Below are positions 14,611-22,027 of a stretch of DNA of 35,168 nt, one piece after another. This DNA comes from Variovorax sp. E3 (GTDB lineage: Bacteria; Pseudomonadota; Gammaproteobacteria; Burkholderiales; Burkholderiaceae_C): positions 1-35,168 of the forward strand of contig NZ_MOWM01000070.1 of assembly GCF_016082275.1 (NCBI RefSeq), given 5' to 3'. Made by a program: the position numbers and the translations under genes. Within the stretch, counting starts at the first letter, position 1. Every line of letters begins with the position of its first letter. The notes under the pieces are model-generated. The model had not been told where the DNA came from. It worked only from the letters and a program-made list of their open reading frames with translations, and ran no database searches.

Positions 14611-17600
14611 TTACCAGGTGTCGACGTAGGGCGAGACAGGTTCCATGCGCCGCGTGGCCGAGTTCAGCCCGCGCACCAGCCATGCGCGCGTGTCCGCCGG
14701 ATCGATCACCGCGTCGATCTCCAGCGTCTGCGCCATGTGGATCGCCTCGCCGTTTTCGTACTGCTGTGCCACGAGCTTCTTGAACAGCGCATCGCGCTCG
14801 GCGCCCTCGGGCGCGGCGGACAGCTCCTTGCGAAAACCCAGTCTCACAGCCCCTTCGAGGCCCATTGCACCGAATTCTCCGGTGGGCCAGGCCACGGTGA
14901 ACACGGGTGCATCGAAGCCGCCCGCCGTCATCGCCTGCGCACCGAGGCCATAGCCCTTGCGCAGCACGACGGCAAAGAACGGCACGCGCAGATGCGACGC
15001 CACCATGAACATGCGGCAGACGTGGCGCACCTGTGCCTGCGCCTCGATCTCGGGGCCGACCATGAAGCCGGGCGTGTCGCACAACGAAACAATTGGCAGG
15101 CCGTGCGCATTGCACAGCTGCATGAAACGCGCGGACTTGTCGGCCGCCTCGACGTCGATCGCACCGCCCAGGTGGTGCGGGTTGTTCGCCATCAGCCCGA
15201 CCGGCTTGCCCTCGATGCGCGCGAGCGCGGTGACGACGCCCGCGCCGAAACCCGCGCGCAGTTCCAGCACCGAGCCCGTGTCGGCCACGCCGCGCATCGC
15301 CGCGCGCACGTCGTACACGCGCAGGCGGTTCTCGGGCACCACATGGCGCAGCGCGCGCGGGTCGGCGCACTGCCACTCGGTGGTCGCGCCCTGGAAGTAC
15401 GAAAGGTACTGCTTCGCCGCGGCCACGGCTGCGGCCTCGTCGTCCACGAGGATGTCGATCACGCCGTTGCGCGACTGCACGCTGCTCGGCCCGATCTGCT
15501 CGGGCGCGAAGGTGCCGAGCCCGCCGCCCTCGATCATCGCGGGGCCGCTCATGCCGATGTTGCTGCCCTTGGTCGCGATGATCACGTCGGCGCAGCCCAG
15601 CAGCGCCGCGTTGCCCGCGAAGCAGCGGCCGTGCACGATGCCGACCACCGGCACCTTGCCCGACAGCGCCGCGAACTGGCTGAAGGTGTGGTTGTTCAGG
15701 CCCGCGACGATCGGCATGTCGGTGTCGCCCGGCCGGCCGCCGCCGCCCTCGGCGAACAGCACGACCGGCAGCTTGAGCTGGTGCGCCACCGCCAGCAGGC
15801 GATCGGTCTTGTGGTGGTTGCGCATGCCCTGCGTACCGGCCAGCACGGTGTAGTCGTAGGCCAGCACGGCGCAGCGCGACACCTCGGGGCCGAACTGCTT
15901 CGCGTTGATGCTGCCCAGTCCCGTGACCATGCCGTCCGCGGGCGTGTTGGCGATCAGGTCTTCGAGCGTGCGGCGGCGCGTCTGCGCGGCGATGGCGAGT
16001 GCGCCGTATTCGATGAAGTTGCCGGGGTCGGCGGCGGTGTCGCACAGGTCGGCGATGTTCTCGCGCGCGGTGCGACCACCCTGTGCGTGGCGCTTGTCGA
16101 CGGCCGCCTTGCGGTTGGCGTCGAGCGTGGGCGCGTGGCGGTCGATGACCTTCCGCAGGTCGGGGCGGATCGCGTCGAGGTCGTGCTCGGCGCGCGCCTC
16201 GGCCTCGACGGCTTGCGCATCGACGGCTTCGAGCTGCACCAGCGACTGGCCTTCGACGAGGTAGTCACCGGGCTCGGCCAGCAGGGCGACCACACGGCCG
16301 GCCACGGGCGCGTGCAGCAGGTGCTCCATTTTCATGGCTTCGAGCACACCGAGTTGCGCGCCGGCGGGCAGCACGTCGCCCACGGCGACTTCGAATTGCA
16401 CGAGGCGCGCGGGCATCGGCGCCTTCACGGTCAGTTCGTTCGAGTCGTCATCGGCGATGGCGGCTTCCGCGGCGGGTGCCACCGCCGTCTTCTTCACCTG
16501 CTTGTCGAATGAAGCAGCCGATGCGAGCAGGTCGCCCAGATGCGCCTCGACGAAACGCGTATGCACCGCCTGCGTCGCGAACTCGGGCCGCGCCGCAATG
16601 GCACGCAGCAGCGAGAGGTTCGTCGCGATGCCTTCGATGTGGCATTCGTCCAGCGCACGCAGCGAGCGCCGCAGCGCATCCGCGAAACGCGGCGACGGTG
16701 AATGCACGATGAGTTTCGCGAGCAACGTGTCGTAGTGCGGCGAAGGCGCGAGCCCCGCGTAGCCGTGCGTGTCGACGCGCACGCCGGGCCCTGCCGGCAG
16801 ATCGAAACGCGCCAGCGTGCCGCCCGAAGGCCGCGCGTTGCCCTGCGTGTCGAGCGTCTCGGCGTTGATGCGCCACTGCACCGCAAAGCCGCGCTGCGGC
16901 GCCGTGCGATCGGCAGCCACGCCCAGCGCGCTCAGCGACTGGCCCGCAGCGACTTCGATCTGCAGTTGCACGAGGTCCAGCCCCGTCACCGCCTCCGTCA
17001 CCGTGTGCTCGACCTGCAGGCGCGGATTCGCCTCGATGAAGACGAAAGGCAAGCTCGTCGACGCCGCATCGACCAGGAATTCAAAAGTGCCGAGCCCGCG
17101 ATAGCCGACCGTCTTCGCCATGCGCAGCGCGGCCTGCGTGACCTGCGCGCGCAAGGCTTCCGGCAGCGAAGGGCTCGGCGCGATTTCCACCAGCTTCTGA
17201 AAGCGCCGCTGCAGCGTGCATTCGCGCTCGCCCAGGCTCGCCACCGATTGGCCGTCGCCCAGCACCTGCACTTCGATGTGACGCGCATTTCGCATCAGCC
17301 GCTCGAGATATACACCTTCGATGCCGAAGGCCGCCTTGGCTTCGGACATGCAACGCGCGTGCGCCTCGGGCAGTTCGTCGGCATTCAGCACCGCGCGCAT
17401 GCCGCGCCCGCCGCCGCCGCCGATGGCCTTGACCATCACGCCCGCGCCCTGCGCACGCTGCTCGGCGAAGAAGGCCTGCGCCTGCGCGAGCGACACGGCG
17501 CCCGCGCTGCCCGGCATCACCGGCACGTCGCATTGCGTGGCGAGCGCGCGCGCACGCGCCTTGTCGCCGAACAGGCCCAGTTGCTCCGGCGTCGGCCCGA

Positions 17601-17904
17601 TGAAGACCAGGCCGGCATCGGCACAAGCCTGCGCGAAGTCCGCGCGCTCGCTGAGAAAGCCGTAGCCGGGATGCACCGCGTCGCACCCCTGCGCCTTCGC
17701 CACCGCGATCAGCGCGGCGACGTCGAGGTAGGCGGAGGGCCCGGTGGCGTCGAGCGCCACGGCCGCATCGGCCAGTTGCACATGCAGCGCCGCCGCGTCG
17801 TCGCGTGCATGCACCGCCACGCTGGCGATGCCCAGGTCGCGCAGCGCGCGCACCAGCCGCACGGCGATCTCGCCGCGGTTGGCAATCAGAACTTTGGAGA
17901 ACAA
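14611..17904 (-). CDS. Single-chain biotin-dependent acyl-CoA carboxylase
   Basis: 1097 residues holding all three functions. Residues 1-450 are biotin carboxylase: 'KVLIANRGEIAVR', 'HPGYGFLSE', glycine-rich 'KAIGGGGGRGMR' of the ATP-grasp and 'FIEANPRLQVEHTVTE'. About 485-565 is the biotin carrier domain with 'LEAMKMEH'; the biotinylated Lys is residue 525. About 590-1097 is a fused carboxyltransferase (beta then alpha halves): 'FAEGGGGRPGDTD', 'CFAGNAALLGCADVIIATK', 'SLCDTPGFMVGPEIE' and 'AVVLRKGYGLGAQAM'. It carboxylates an acyl-CoA using bicarbonate and ATP. Most bacterial acyl-CoA carboxylases are split into two or more chains; fused ones are known as single-chain long-chain acyl-CoA carboxylases and often accept several acyl-CoAs. 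The substrate is not decided here. It starts 10 bases after the acyl-CoA ligase gene, so both are co-transcribed. Confidence 0.9.
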   Translation of the reverse strand: MFSKVLIANRGEIAVRLVRALRDLGIASVAVHARDDAAALHVQLADAAVALDATGPSAYLDVAALIAVAKAQGCDAVHPGYGFLSERADFAQACADAGLVFIGPTPEQLGLFGDKARARALATQCDVPVMPGSAGAVSLAQAQAFFAEQRAQGAGVMVKAIGGGGGRGMRAVLNADELPEAHARCMSEAKAAFGIEGVYLERLMRNARHIEVQVLGDGQSVASLGERECTLQRRFQKLVEIAPSPSLPEALRAQVTQAALRMAKTVGYRGLGTFEFLVDAASTSLPFVFIEANPRLQVEHTVTEAVTGLDLVQLQIEVAAGQSLSALGVAADRTAPQRGFAVQWRINAETLDTQGNARPSGGTLARFDLPAGPGVRVDTHGYAGLAPSPHYDTLLAKLIVHSPSPRFADALRRSLRALDECHIEGIATNLSLLRAIAARPEFATQAVHTRFVEAHLGDLLASAASFDKQVKKTAVAPAAEAAIADDDSNELTVKAPMPARLVQFEVAVGDVLPAGAQLGVLEAMKMEHLLHAPVAGRVVALLAEPGDYLVEGQSLVQLEAVDAQAVEAEARAEHDLDAIRPDLRKVIDRHAPTLDANRKAAVDKRHAQGGRTARENIADLCDTAADPGNFIEYGALAIAAQTRRRTLEDLIANTPADGMVTGLGSINAKQFGPEVSRCAVLAYDYTVLAGTQGMRNHHKTDRLLAVAHQLKLPVVLFAEGGGGRPGDTDMPIVAGLNNHTFSQFAALSGKVPVVGIVHGRCFAGNAALLGCADVIIATKGSNIGMSGPAMIEGGGLGTFAPEQIGPSSVQSRNGVIDILVDDEAAAVAAAKQYLSYFQGATTEWQCADPRALRHVVPENRLRVYDVRAAMRGVADTGSVLELRAGFGAGVVTALARIEGKPVGLMANNPHHLGGAIDVEAADKSARFMQLCNAHGLPIVSLCDTPGFMVGPEIEAQAQVRHVCRMFMVASHLRVPFFAVVLRKGYGLGAQAMTAGGFDAPVFTVAWPTGEFGAMGLEGAVRLGFRKELSAAPEGAERDALFKKLVAQQYENGEAIHMAQTLEIDAVIDPADTRAWLVRGLNSATRRMEPVSPYVDTW

Positions 17905-17914
17905 ACGGAACCTC

Positions 17915-19558
17915 TCAGCTTGGGTCTTTGAGCAGCCGGCGCAGCACCTTGCCGGCGCCGGTGGTCGGCAGTGCGTCGATGAAGCTCACGGCGCGCGGCG
18001 CCTTGTAGCTTGCCATGTTGTCGCGCGCCCAGGCCACGAGCGCGTCGGCCTCCAGCGCGGCGCCGGGCTTGCGCACGATGAAGGCCTTGACGACCTCGCC
18101 CTTCTCCGCGTCGGGCTGCGCGATCACCGCCGCCTGCGCCACCGCCGGGTGCTTGATGAGAATGGTCTCGACCTCTTCGGGGAACACGCTGTAGCCCGAG
18201 ACCTTGATCATCTCCTTGAAGCGGCCGATGAAGGTGAGGTAGCCGTCGGCATCCATCTTGCCCATGTCGCCCGTGTGCACCCAGCCGTTGCGCAAGGTGG
18301 CCGCGGTGGCCTCGGGCTTGTTCCAGTAGCCCTTGAACGAGCCCTTGCTGGTCAGCACGATCTCACCGACCGCGCCCGTGGGCATGTCGGCCTGCGTGTC
18401 GGTGTCGATGATGCGGATGGTCACGCCCGGCACCGCAATGCCCTGCGTGCCCCAGCGCGGCGCGTGGTGCGGCGTGTAGGTGTCGCAGGTATGGGTTTCG
18501 CTCAGGCCGTAGGCGGCCTCGAACGAGGTGCAGTTCGGCGCATGCGAGCGCCACTGCTGCGCCAGCGGCTCGGTGAAGGTGATGCCGAAGCTCGTCACCG
18601 GGTTCATCTTCAGGCTCGACAGGTCGAAGCCCGCGATGCCGGGCACCTGCATGCAGGCCACGTTCATCGGCGCGATGCTGTACCACCAGCTGACCTTGTA
18701 GGCAGCGATGGCCTGCAGCACCGCGCGCGGATCGAAGCGGTGCAGCAGCACCGAGGTCGCGCCGCTCAGCACCGGCACATTGACGCCCATCAGCATGCCG
18801 GCGATGTGATACAGCGGCGCGATCGACAGCAGCACATCGCCCGGCCCCACGCCGTTGCAATCGGCGGCGGCGCGCGTCTTGAAGAGCGCGTTGCCGTAGG
18901 TGAGCATCGCGCCCTTGGGCAGCCCCGTGGTGCCCGAGGTGTAGGTCATGAGCGCCACGTCGTCCATGTCGATGGCCACGGGCCGCGGCTTCGCGCCGGC
19001 CGTTCTCATCACGGCGAGGAAGTCTTCGCAGCCTTCGGGCACGCTGCGCTCGGTGTGGCGCTCGGCCGCCAGTTCGGCGGGCAGGTCGAGCGTGGGCTCG
19101 GCGGGCAGCAGGTCGGCGTAGTGCACCACGAACACGTGTTCGAGCGCGCTTAGCGGCTGCACCTTGCGCACCACCGGCAGCAGCGGCGCGGCCGCGACGA
19201 TCACGCGCGCCTTCAGGTCGTTGACCTGGTAGGCCAGCTCGTGCTCCTTGTTGAGCGGACCGCTTGGGCAGACGATGGCACCGATCTTCTGGATGCCGAA
19301 GTGCGCGACCAGGTACTGCGGGCAGTTGTTGAGGAAGAGCACCACGGGCTCGCCCTTCTTCACGCCCAGCGCCTGCAGGCGCGCGGCGAAGGCGTCGCTC
19401 GCGCGGTCGAGCTCGGCCCAGCTCATGGCCTGGCCGTACCAGATGCAGGCCGCGCCGGCGCCGCGCTCGCGTGCGTGGGTGCGAAGATAGTCGTGCAGGG
19501 GCTGCTCGATGCGGGCGGGCAGTTCGCGCAGGTTCTGGACCATCGGCTTTGTCTCCAT
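17915..19558 (-). CDS. AMP-dependent acyl-CoA synthetase/ligase
   Basis: 547 residues, usual length for the ANL superfamily. Motifs in order: P-loop-like 'TYTSGTTGLPKGAM' near residue 201, 'FEAAYGLSETHTCDTY', 'GWVHTGDMGKMDADGYLTFIGR' with the adenylate-binding Asp, hinge 'FKEMIKVSGYSVFPEEVE', and the C-terminal catalytic Lys in 'LPTTGAGKVLRR'. It makes an acyl-adenylate and then an acyl-CoA. The motifs suit a medium- or long-chain or aryl carboxylic acid; no single substrate is shown. The carboxylase downstream would use the CoA ester. A TetR gene is divergent only 85 bases away and is the obvious candidate regulator. Confidence 0.88.
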   Translation of the reverse strand: METKPMVQNLRELPARIEQPLHDYLRTHARERGAGAACIWYGQAMSWAELDRASDAFAARLQALGVKKGEPVVLFLNNCPQYLVAHFGIQKIGAIVCPSGPLNKEHELAYQVNDLKARVIVAAAPLLPVVRKVQPLSALEHVFVVHYADLLPAEPTLDLPAELAAERHTERSVPEGCEDFLAVMRTAGAKPRPVAIDMDDVALMTYTSGTTGLPKGAMLTYGNALFKTRAAADCNGVGPGDVLLSIAPLYHIAGMLMGVNVPVLSGATSVLLHRFDPRAVLQAIAAYKVSWWYSIAPMNVACMQVPGIAGFDLSSLKMNPVTSFGITFTEPLAQQWRSHAPNCTSFEAAYGLSETHTCDTYTPHHAPRWGTQGIAVPGVTIRIIDTDTQADMPTGAVGEIVLTSKGSFKGYWNKPEATAATLRNGWVHTGDMGKMDADGYLTFIGRFKEMIKVSGYSVFPEEVETILIKHPAVAQAAVIAQPDAEKGEVVKAFIVRKPGAALEADALVAWARDNMASYKAPRAVSFIDALPTTGAGKVLRRLLKDPS

Positions 19559-19638
19559 GGCGTCACTTTCTCAGGGTTATCGATAGCCGCCCATGCATGG
19601 CGGGCGCTTGCCAATGCCGCATGGTGCACGAACAATCC

Positions 19639-19650
19639 TACCCATGGGTA
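19639..19650. promoter_or_regulatory. Perfect 12-bp palindrome over the TetR start codon, candidate operator
   Basis: TACCCATGGGTA is its own reverse complement and contains the ATG chosen for the TetR gene. It lies in the short divergent region between tetR-type and ligase genes, where a TetR operator is expected. A second short palindrome, TATCGATA, lies nearby at about 19578. Binding is inferred only from position and symmetry. Confidence 0.35.
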
Positions 19651-20336
19651 TAACTTCCGCGACACGGCACAAACCCTCTGGGGACCAGAGCGACGCATCC
19701 ACGGCGCAGCCGCACCTGCCGCAGGGCACGGGCCGCCAGCGCGCGGCCACGCAGGGCACCGACCTGCAGCGCGAGCGCATCCTGCAGGCGGCGGCGCAGC
19801 TGTTCGCGGCGCAGGGCTATGCCAACACGACCATGGCGCAGATCGTTCGCGCGCTGGGCGTGACCAAGCCCTTCGTGTACTACTACTTCCGCGACAAGCA
19901 GGAGATCTTCGAGACGCTCTCGTGGGCCCCGGCGGTCGACTGCTTCACCGCGCTCGACTTCGCGGCCGCCGACCCGCGCCGCGCGAGCGAGAAGGTGCTC
20001 GAGGGCATCGAGCGGCTGATCCGCGCGACCGTCGCGCACCACCCCTGCGCCTTCTTCGCGTACCGGGAGCCGCAGGTGTACCGGCCCGAATACATCGCGG
20101 CGCAGAAAAAACTCGCGCACCACTTCTACGACCTGCTGTGCCCGCTGCTCGAAGAAGCACGGCGCGACTGCGACCTCGACTTCACCGAGACCAAGATCAC
20201 CGCGCTCGCGGCCTGCAGCCTGCCGGGCTTTCTCTACAGCTGGTACCGCCCGGGCGGGCGCCTGTCGCCCGACGAGGTGGTGGCCGAGCTCACCAAACTG
20301 GCCAGCCGCGTGATCGGCCTGCAAGTCAAGACCTGA
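19644..20336 (+). CDS. TetR/AcrR-family transcriptional regulator
   Basis: 230 residues from the ATG at 19644; the frame is open upstream for 17 more codons, and no good ribosome site marks either start. A disordered Gln/Thr/Arg-rich N-terminal extension of about 38 residues precedes the DNA-binding domain: 'LQRERILQAAAQLFAAQGYA', then helix-turn-helix 'TTMAQIVRALGVTKPFVYYYFRDKQEIFE'. The C-terminal ligand domain has 'CAFFAYREPQVYRPEY' and 'LACSLPGFLYSWYRPGG', as in TetR proteins with a C-terminal domain specific for acyl-CoA-type catabolic regulators (that last link is inference). It is divergent from the ligase-carboxylase operon and 21 bases before the substrate-binding protein gene, so it probably controls both. 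Confidence 0.85.
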   Translation: MGITSATRHKPSGDQSDASTAQPHLPQGTGRQRAATQGTDLQRERILQAAAQLFAAQGYANTTMAQIVRALGVTKPFVYYYFRDKQEIFETLSWAPAVDCFTALDFAAADPRRASEKVLEGIERLIRATVAHHPCAFFAYREPQVYRPEYIAAQKKLAHHFYDLLCPLLEEARRDCDLDFTETKITALAACSLPGFLYSWYRPGGRLSPDEVVAELTKLASRVIGLQVKT

Positions 20337-20357
20337 CAACCATCCCGGAGACAAACC

Positions 20358-21629
20358 ATGAAGTCCAGACAGGCGCCATTGGCGCGGATCGCCCTTGCCT
20401 CACTGCTTTGCATCGCAGGCGCCGCGCATGCACAACAACAGCAACCACAGCAGACCTACAAGATCGCCTACATCGACCCGCTCTCGGGCCCGTTCGCCAA
20501 TGTCGGCGAGCTGATGCTGATGCACACGCAGTACGCCATCGAGGAGATCAACGCCAAGGGCGGCGTGCTGGGCGGCACCACGAAGCTGCAGCTGCTGCAG
20601 TTCGACAGCAAGCTCTCGGCGCAGGAGAGCCAGAGCGCGCTGCAGGCGGCCATCGACCAGGGCGCGAAGGCCATCGTGACGGGCGGCTCGGGCTCGTCGG
20701 TGGTCACGGCGCTGGTGCAGTCGGTGGCGCGCTGGAACCAGCGCAATCCGGGCAAGGAACTGATCGTGCTGAACCACTCGTCCATCGACCCCGAGATGAC
20801 GGGCAAGGCGTGCAGCTTCTGGCACTTCCAGACCGAGGCGAACACGGCGATGAAGATGAAGGCGCTGGCCAACTACATCAAGAAGACGCCCGACGTGAAG
20901 AAGGTCTACCTGCTGAACCAGGACTATGCGCACGGCAAGCAGTGGGCGAGCTACGGGCGCCAGCTGGTGGGCCTGGCGCGGCCCGACATCCAGTTCGTGG
21001 GCGAGACGCTGCACCCCATCGGCCGCGTGAAGGACTTCGCGCCGTATGTGGCCAACATCAAGCAAAGCGGCGCCGATTCGGTGATCACGGGCAACTGGGG
21101 CCAGGACATGACGCTGCTGCTGAAGGCCGCCGGCGACGCGGGCTACAACCTGCGCTACTTCAACCACAGCGCGGGCTCGGTGCCGGGCACGGTGACGGCG
21201 GTGTCGCAAGCCAAGCTGGGCCAATTGACGTGGGTGGCCGAGTGGCACCCGGGCGAGGCCAACACGCCGAAGGTCGACGCGCTGGCCAAGGCCTACAAGG
21301 CAAAGACGGGCAAGGACTTTCTTGCGCCGCGCATCGACATGACCCCACGGCTGCTGGCCGCGGCCATCGACAAGGCGGGCAGCGCGGACACGGTCAAGGT
21401 AGCGCGGGCGCTCGAGGACCTGACGTTCGACTCGGTGGTGGGACCGGTGCGCATGCGTGCGGAGGACCATCAGTTGCTGTTGCCGCAGGTGGTCAACACG
21501 ATCATGCCGGTGGACGGCAAGACCGTGAAGGTCGGCTGGGAAGGCACCAACTACGGGTTCCGCACGGACGCCGTCTACACCGGGAACGAACTGGCCCAGG
21601 GGACTGATTGCAAGATGGTTCGGCCTTGA
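20358..21629 (+). CDS. ABC transporter substrate-binding protein, branched-chain amino-acid type
   Basis: 423 residues. It starts after GGAGACAAACC and has a signal peptide cleaved after 'GAAHA' near residue 25, with a Gln-rich start to the mature protein. The fold is periplasmic-binding type I (LivJ/LivK-like): 'YKIAYIDPLSGPFANVGE', 'YAIEEINAKGG', 'AIVTGGSGSSVVTALVQ', 'KVYLLNQDYAHGKQWA' and 'DSVITGNWGQDMTLLLKAA'. Proteins of this type deliver amino acids but also aromatic and aliphatic acids, urea or amides to HAAT-type ABC importers. No permease or ATPase gene is in this window, so it is an orphan or uses a system elsewhere. Position next to the TetR, ligase and carboxylase genes suggests it brings in the acid those enzymes use. 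Confidence 0.88.
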   Translation: MKSRQAPLARIALASLLCIAGAAHAQQQQPQQTYKIAYIDPLSGPFANVGELMLMHTQYAIEEINAKGGVLGGTTKLQLLQFDSKLSAQESQSALQAAIDQGAKAIVTGGSGSSVVTALVQSVARWNQRNPGKELIVLNHSSIDPEMTGKACSFWHFQTEANTAMKMKALANYIKKTPDVKKVYLLNQDYAHGKQWASYGRQLVGLARPDIQFVGETLHPIGRVKDFAPYVANIKQSGADSVITGNWGQDMTLLLKAAGDAGYNLRYFNHSAGSVPGTVTAVSQAKLGQLTWVAEWHPGEANTPKVDALAKAYKAKTGKDFLAPRIDMTPRLLAAAIDKAGSADTVKVARALEDLTFDSVVGPVRMRAEDHQLLLPQVVNTIMPVDGKTVKVGWEGTNYGFRTDAVYTGNELAQGTDCKMVRP

Positions 21630-21654
21630 TGGCTCTTGGGAACGTTCTTGGCGT

Positions 21655-21752
21655 GTGCACAGGACACCGGGTACTTCCCTCCGCGAATGTCCCCCGGGGC
21701 TGCGCCCCTCCTCCTTTATTTCGCTGCGGGAAGCACCCGATGCCCTGTGCAC
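21655..21752 (-). repeat. Structured intergenic repeat, copy 1 (reads on the - strand)
   Basis: Outer arms of 25 bases (21655-21679 and 21728-21752) are inverted repeats with three differences. Read as - strand RNA all three become G-U pairs, so the stem is unbroken; on the + strand they are A-C mismatches. The 48-base interior, read on the - strand, starts GCAGCGAAATAAAGGAGGAG and ends GGGGGACATTCGCGGA. It contains GCGAA...TTCGC and an inner hairpin GGGGC-GCA-GCCCC. No transposase gene is nearby. It could be a REP/BIME-like element or a non-coding RNA; I do not recognise the family. Confidence 0.75.
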
Positions 21753-21798
21753 TTGGGCACGCTGCCGGTTTGCAGCTGATGAACCAGTGCTCTGATAA

Positions 21799-21894
21799 CG
21801 CTCACGTCGGCGGTGTGCTCTGCGCAGCGAAATAAAGGAGGAGGCCGCAGGCCGGGGGACATTCGCGGAGCAGAGCACACCGTCGGCGTGAGCG
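21799..21894 (+). repeat. Structured intergenic repeat, copy 2 (reads on the + strand)
   Basis: Outer arms of 25 bases (21799-21823 and 21870-21894) have two differences, both G-U pairs in + strand RNA. The 46-base interior matches copy 1 in inverted orientation: the first 21 and last 17 bases are identical. The middle differs but still folds: GGCC-GCA-GGCC here against GGGGC-GCA-GCCCC in copy 1. The outer arms share no evident sequence with those of copy 1, so shape rather than arm sequence is kept. Confidence 0.75.
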
Positions 21895-22027
21895 CCACCC
21901 CGAACAGTCCCGCCACGAACCGCCCTAGGGGAATCCCCGCCCCGCTCCCAGCCATGCCATCGGGATACTCCGGTTGTTACACCCCGGACATCCGAAGCGG
22001 GTCCATCCCAAAGAGGCACCACACCCC

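Larger units (their letters stand above)
21630..22027. other. 400-base non-coding region with two structured repeats
   Basis: No credible protein gene is present between the binding-protein gene and the P450 gene. The region is filled by two inverted copies of one structured repeat (listed separately), a 46-base spacer between them, and about 130 bases before the P450 start. The last part includes the near-palindrome GGGGAATCCCC at about 21929 and an AGAGG ribosome site before 22028. Confidence 0.7.

Noticed and set aside
14563..16512. Long + strand open frame opposite the carboxylase
   Set aside because: The carboxylase on the - strand is intact with all biotin-enzyme motifs; the + strand product is His/Arg-rich with no recognisable domain.
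21655..21894. The paired inverted repeats as the ends of an insertion sequence
   Set aside because: Only 46 bases lie between the copies, there is no transposase frame, and each copy is a complete hairpin by itself rather than a single-ended terminal repeat.
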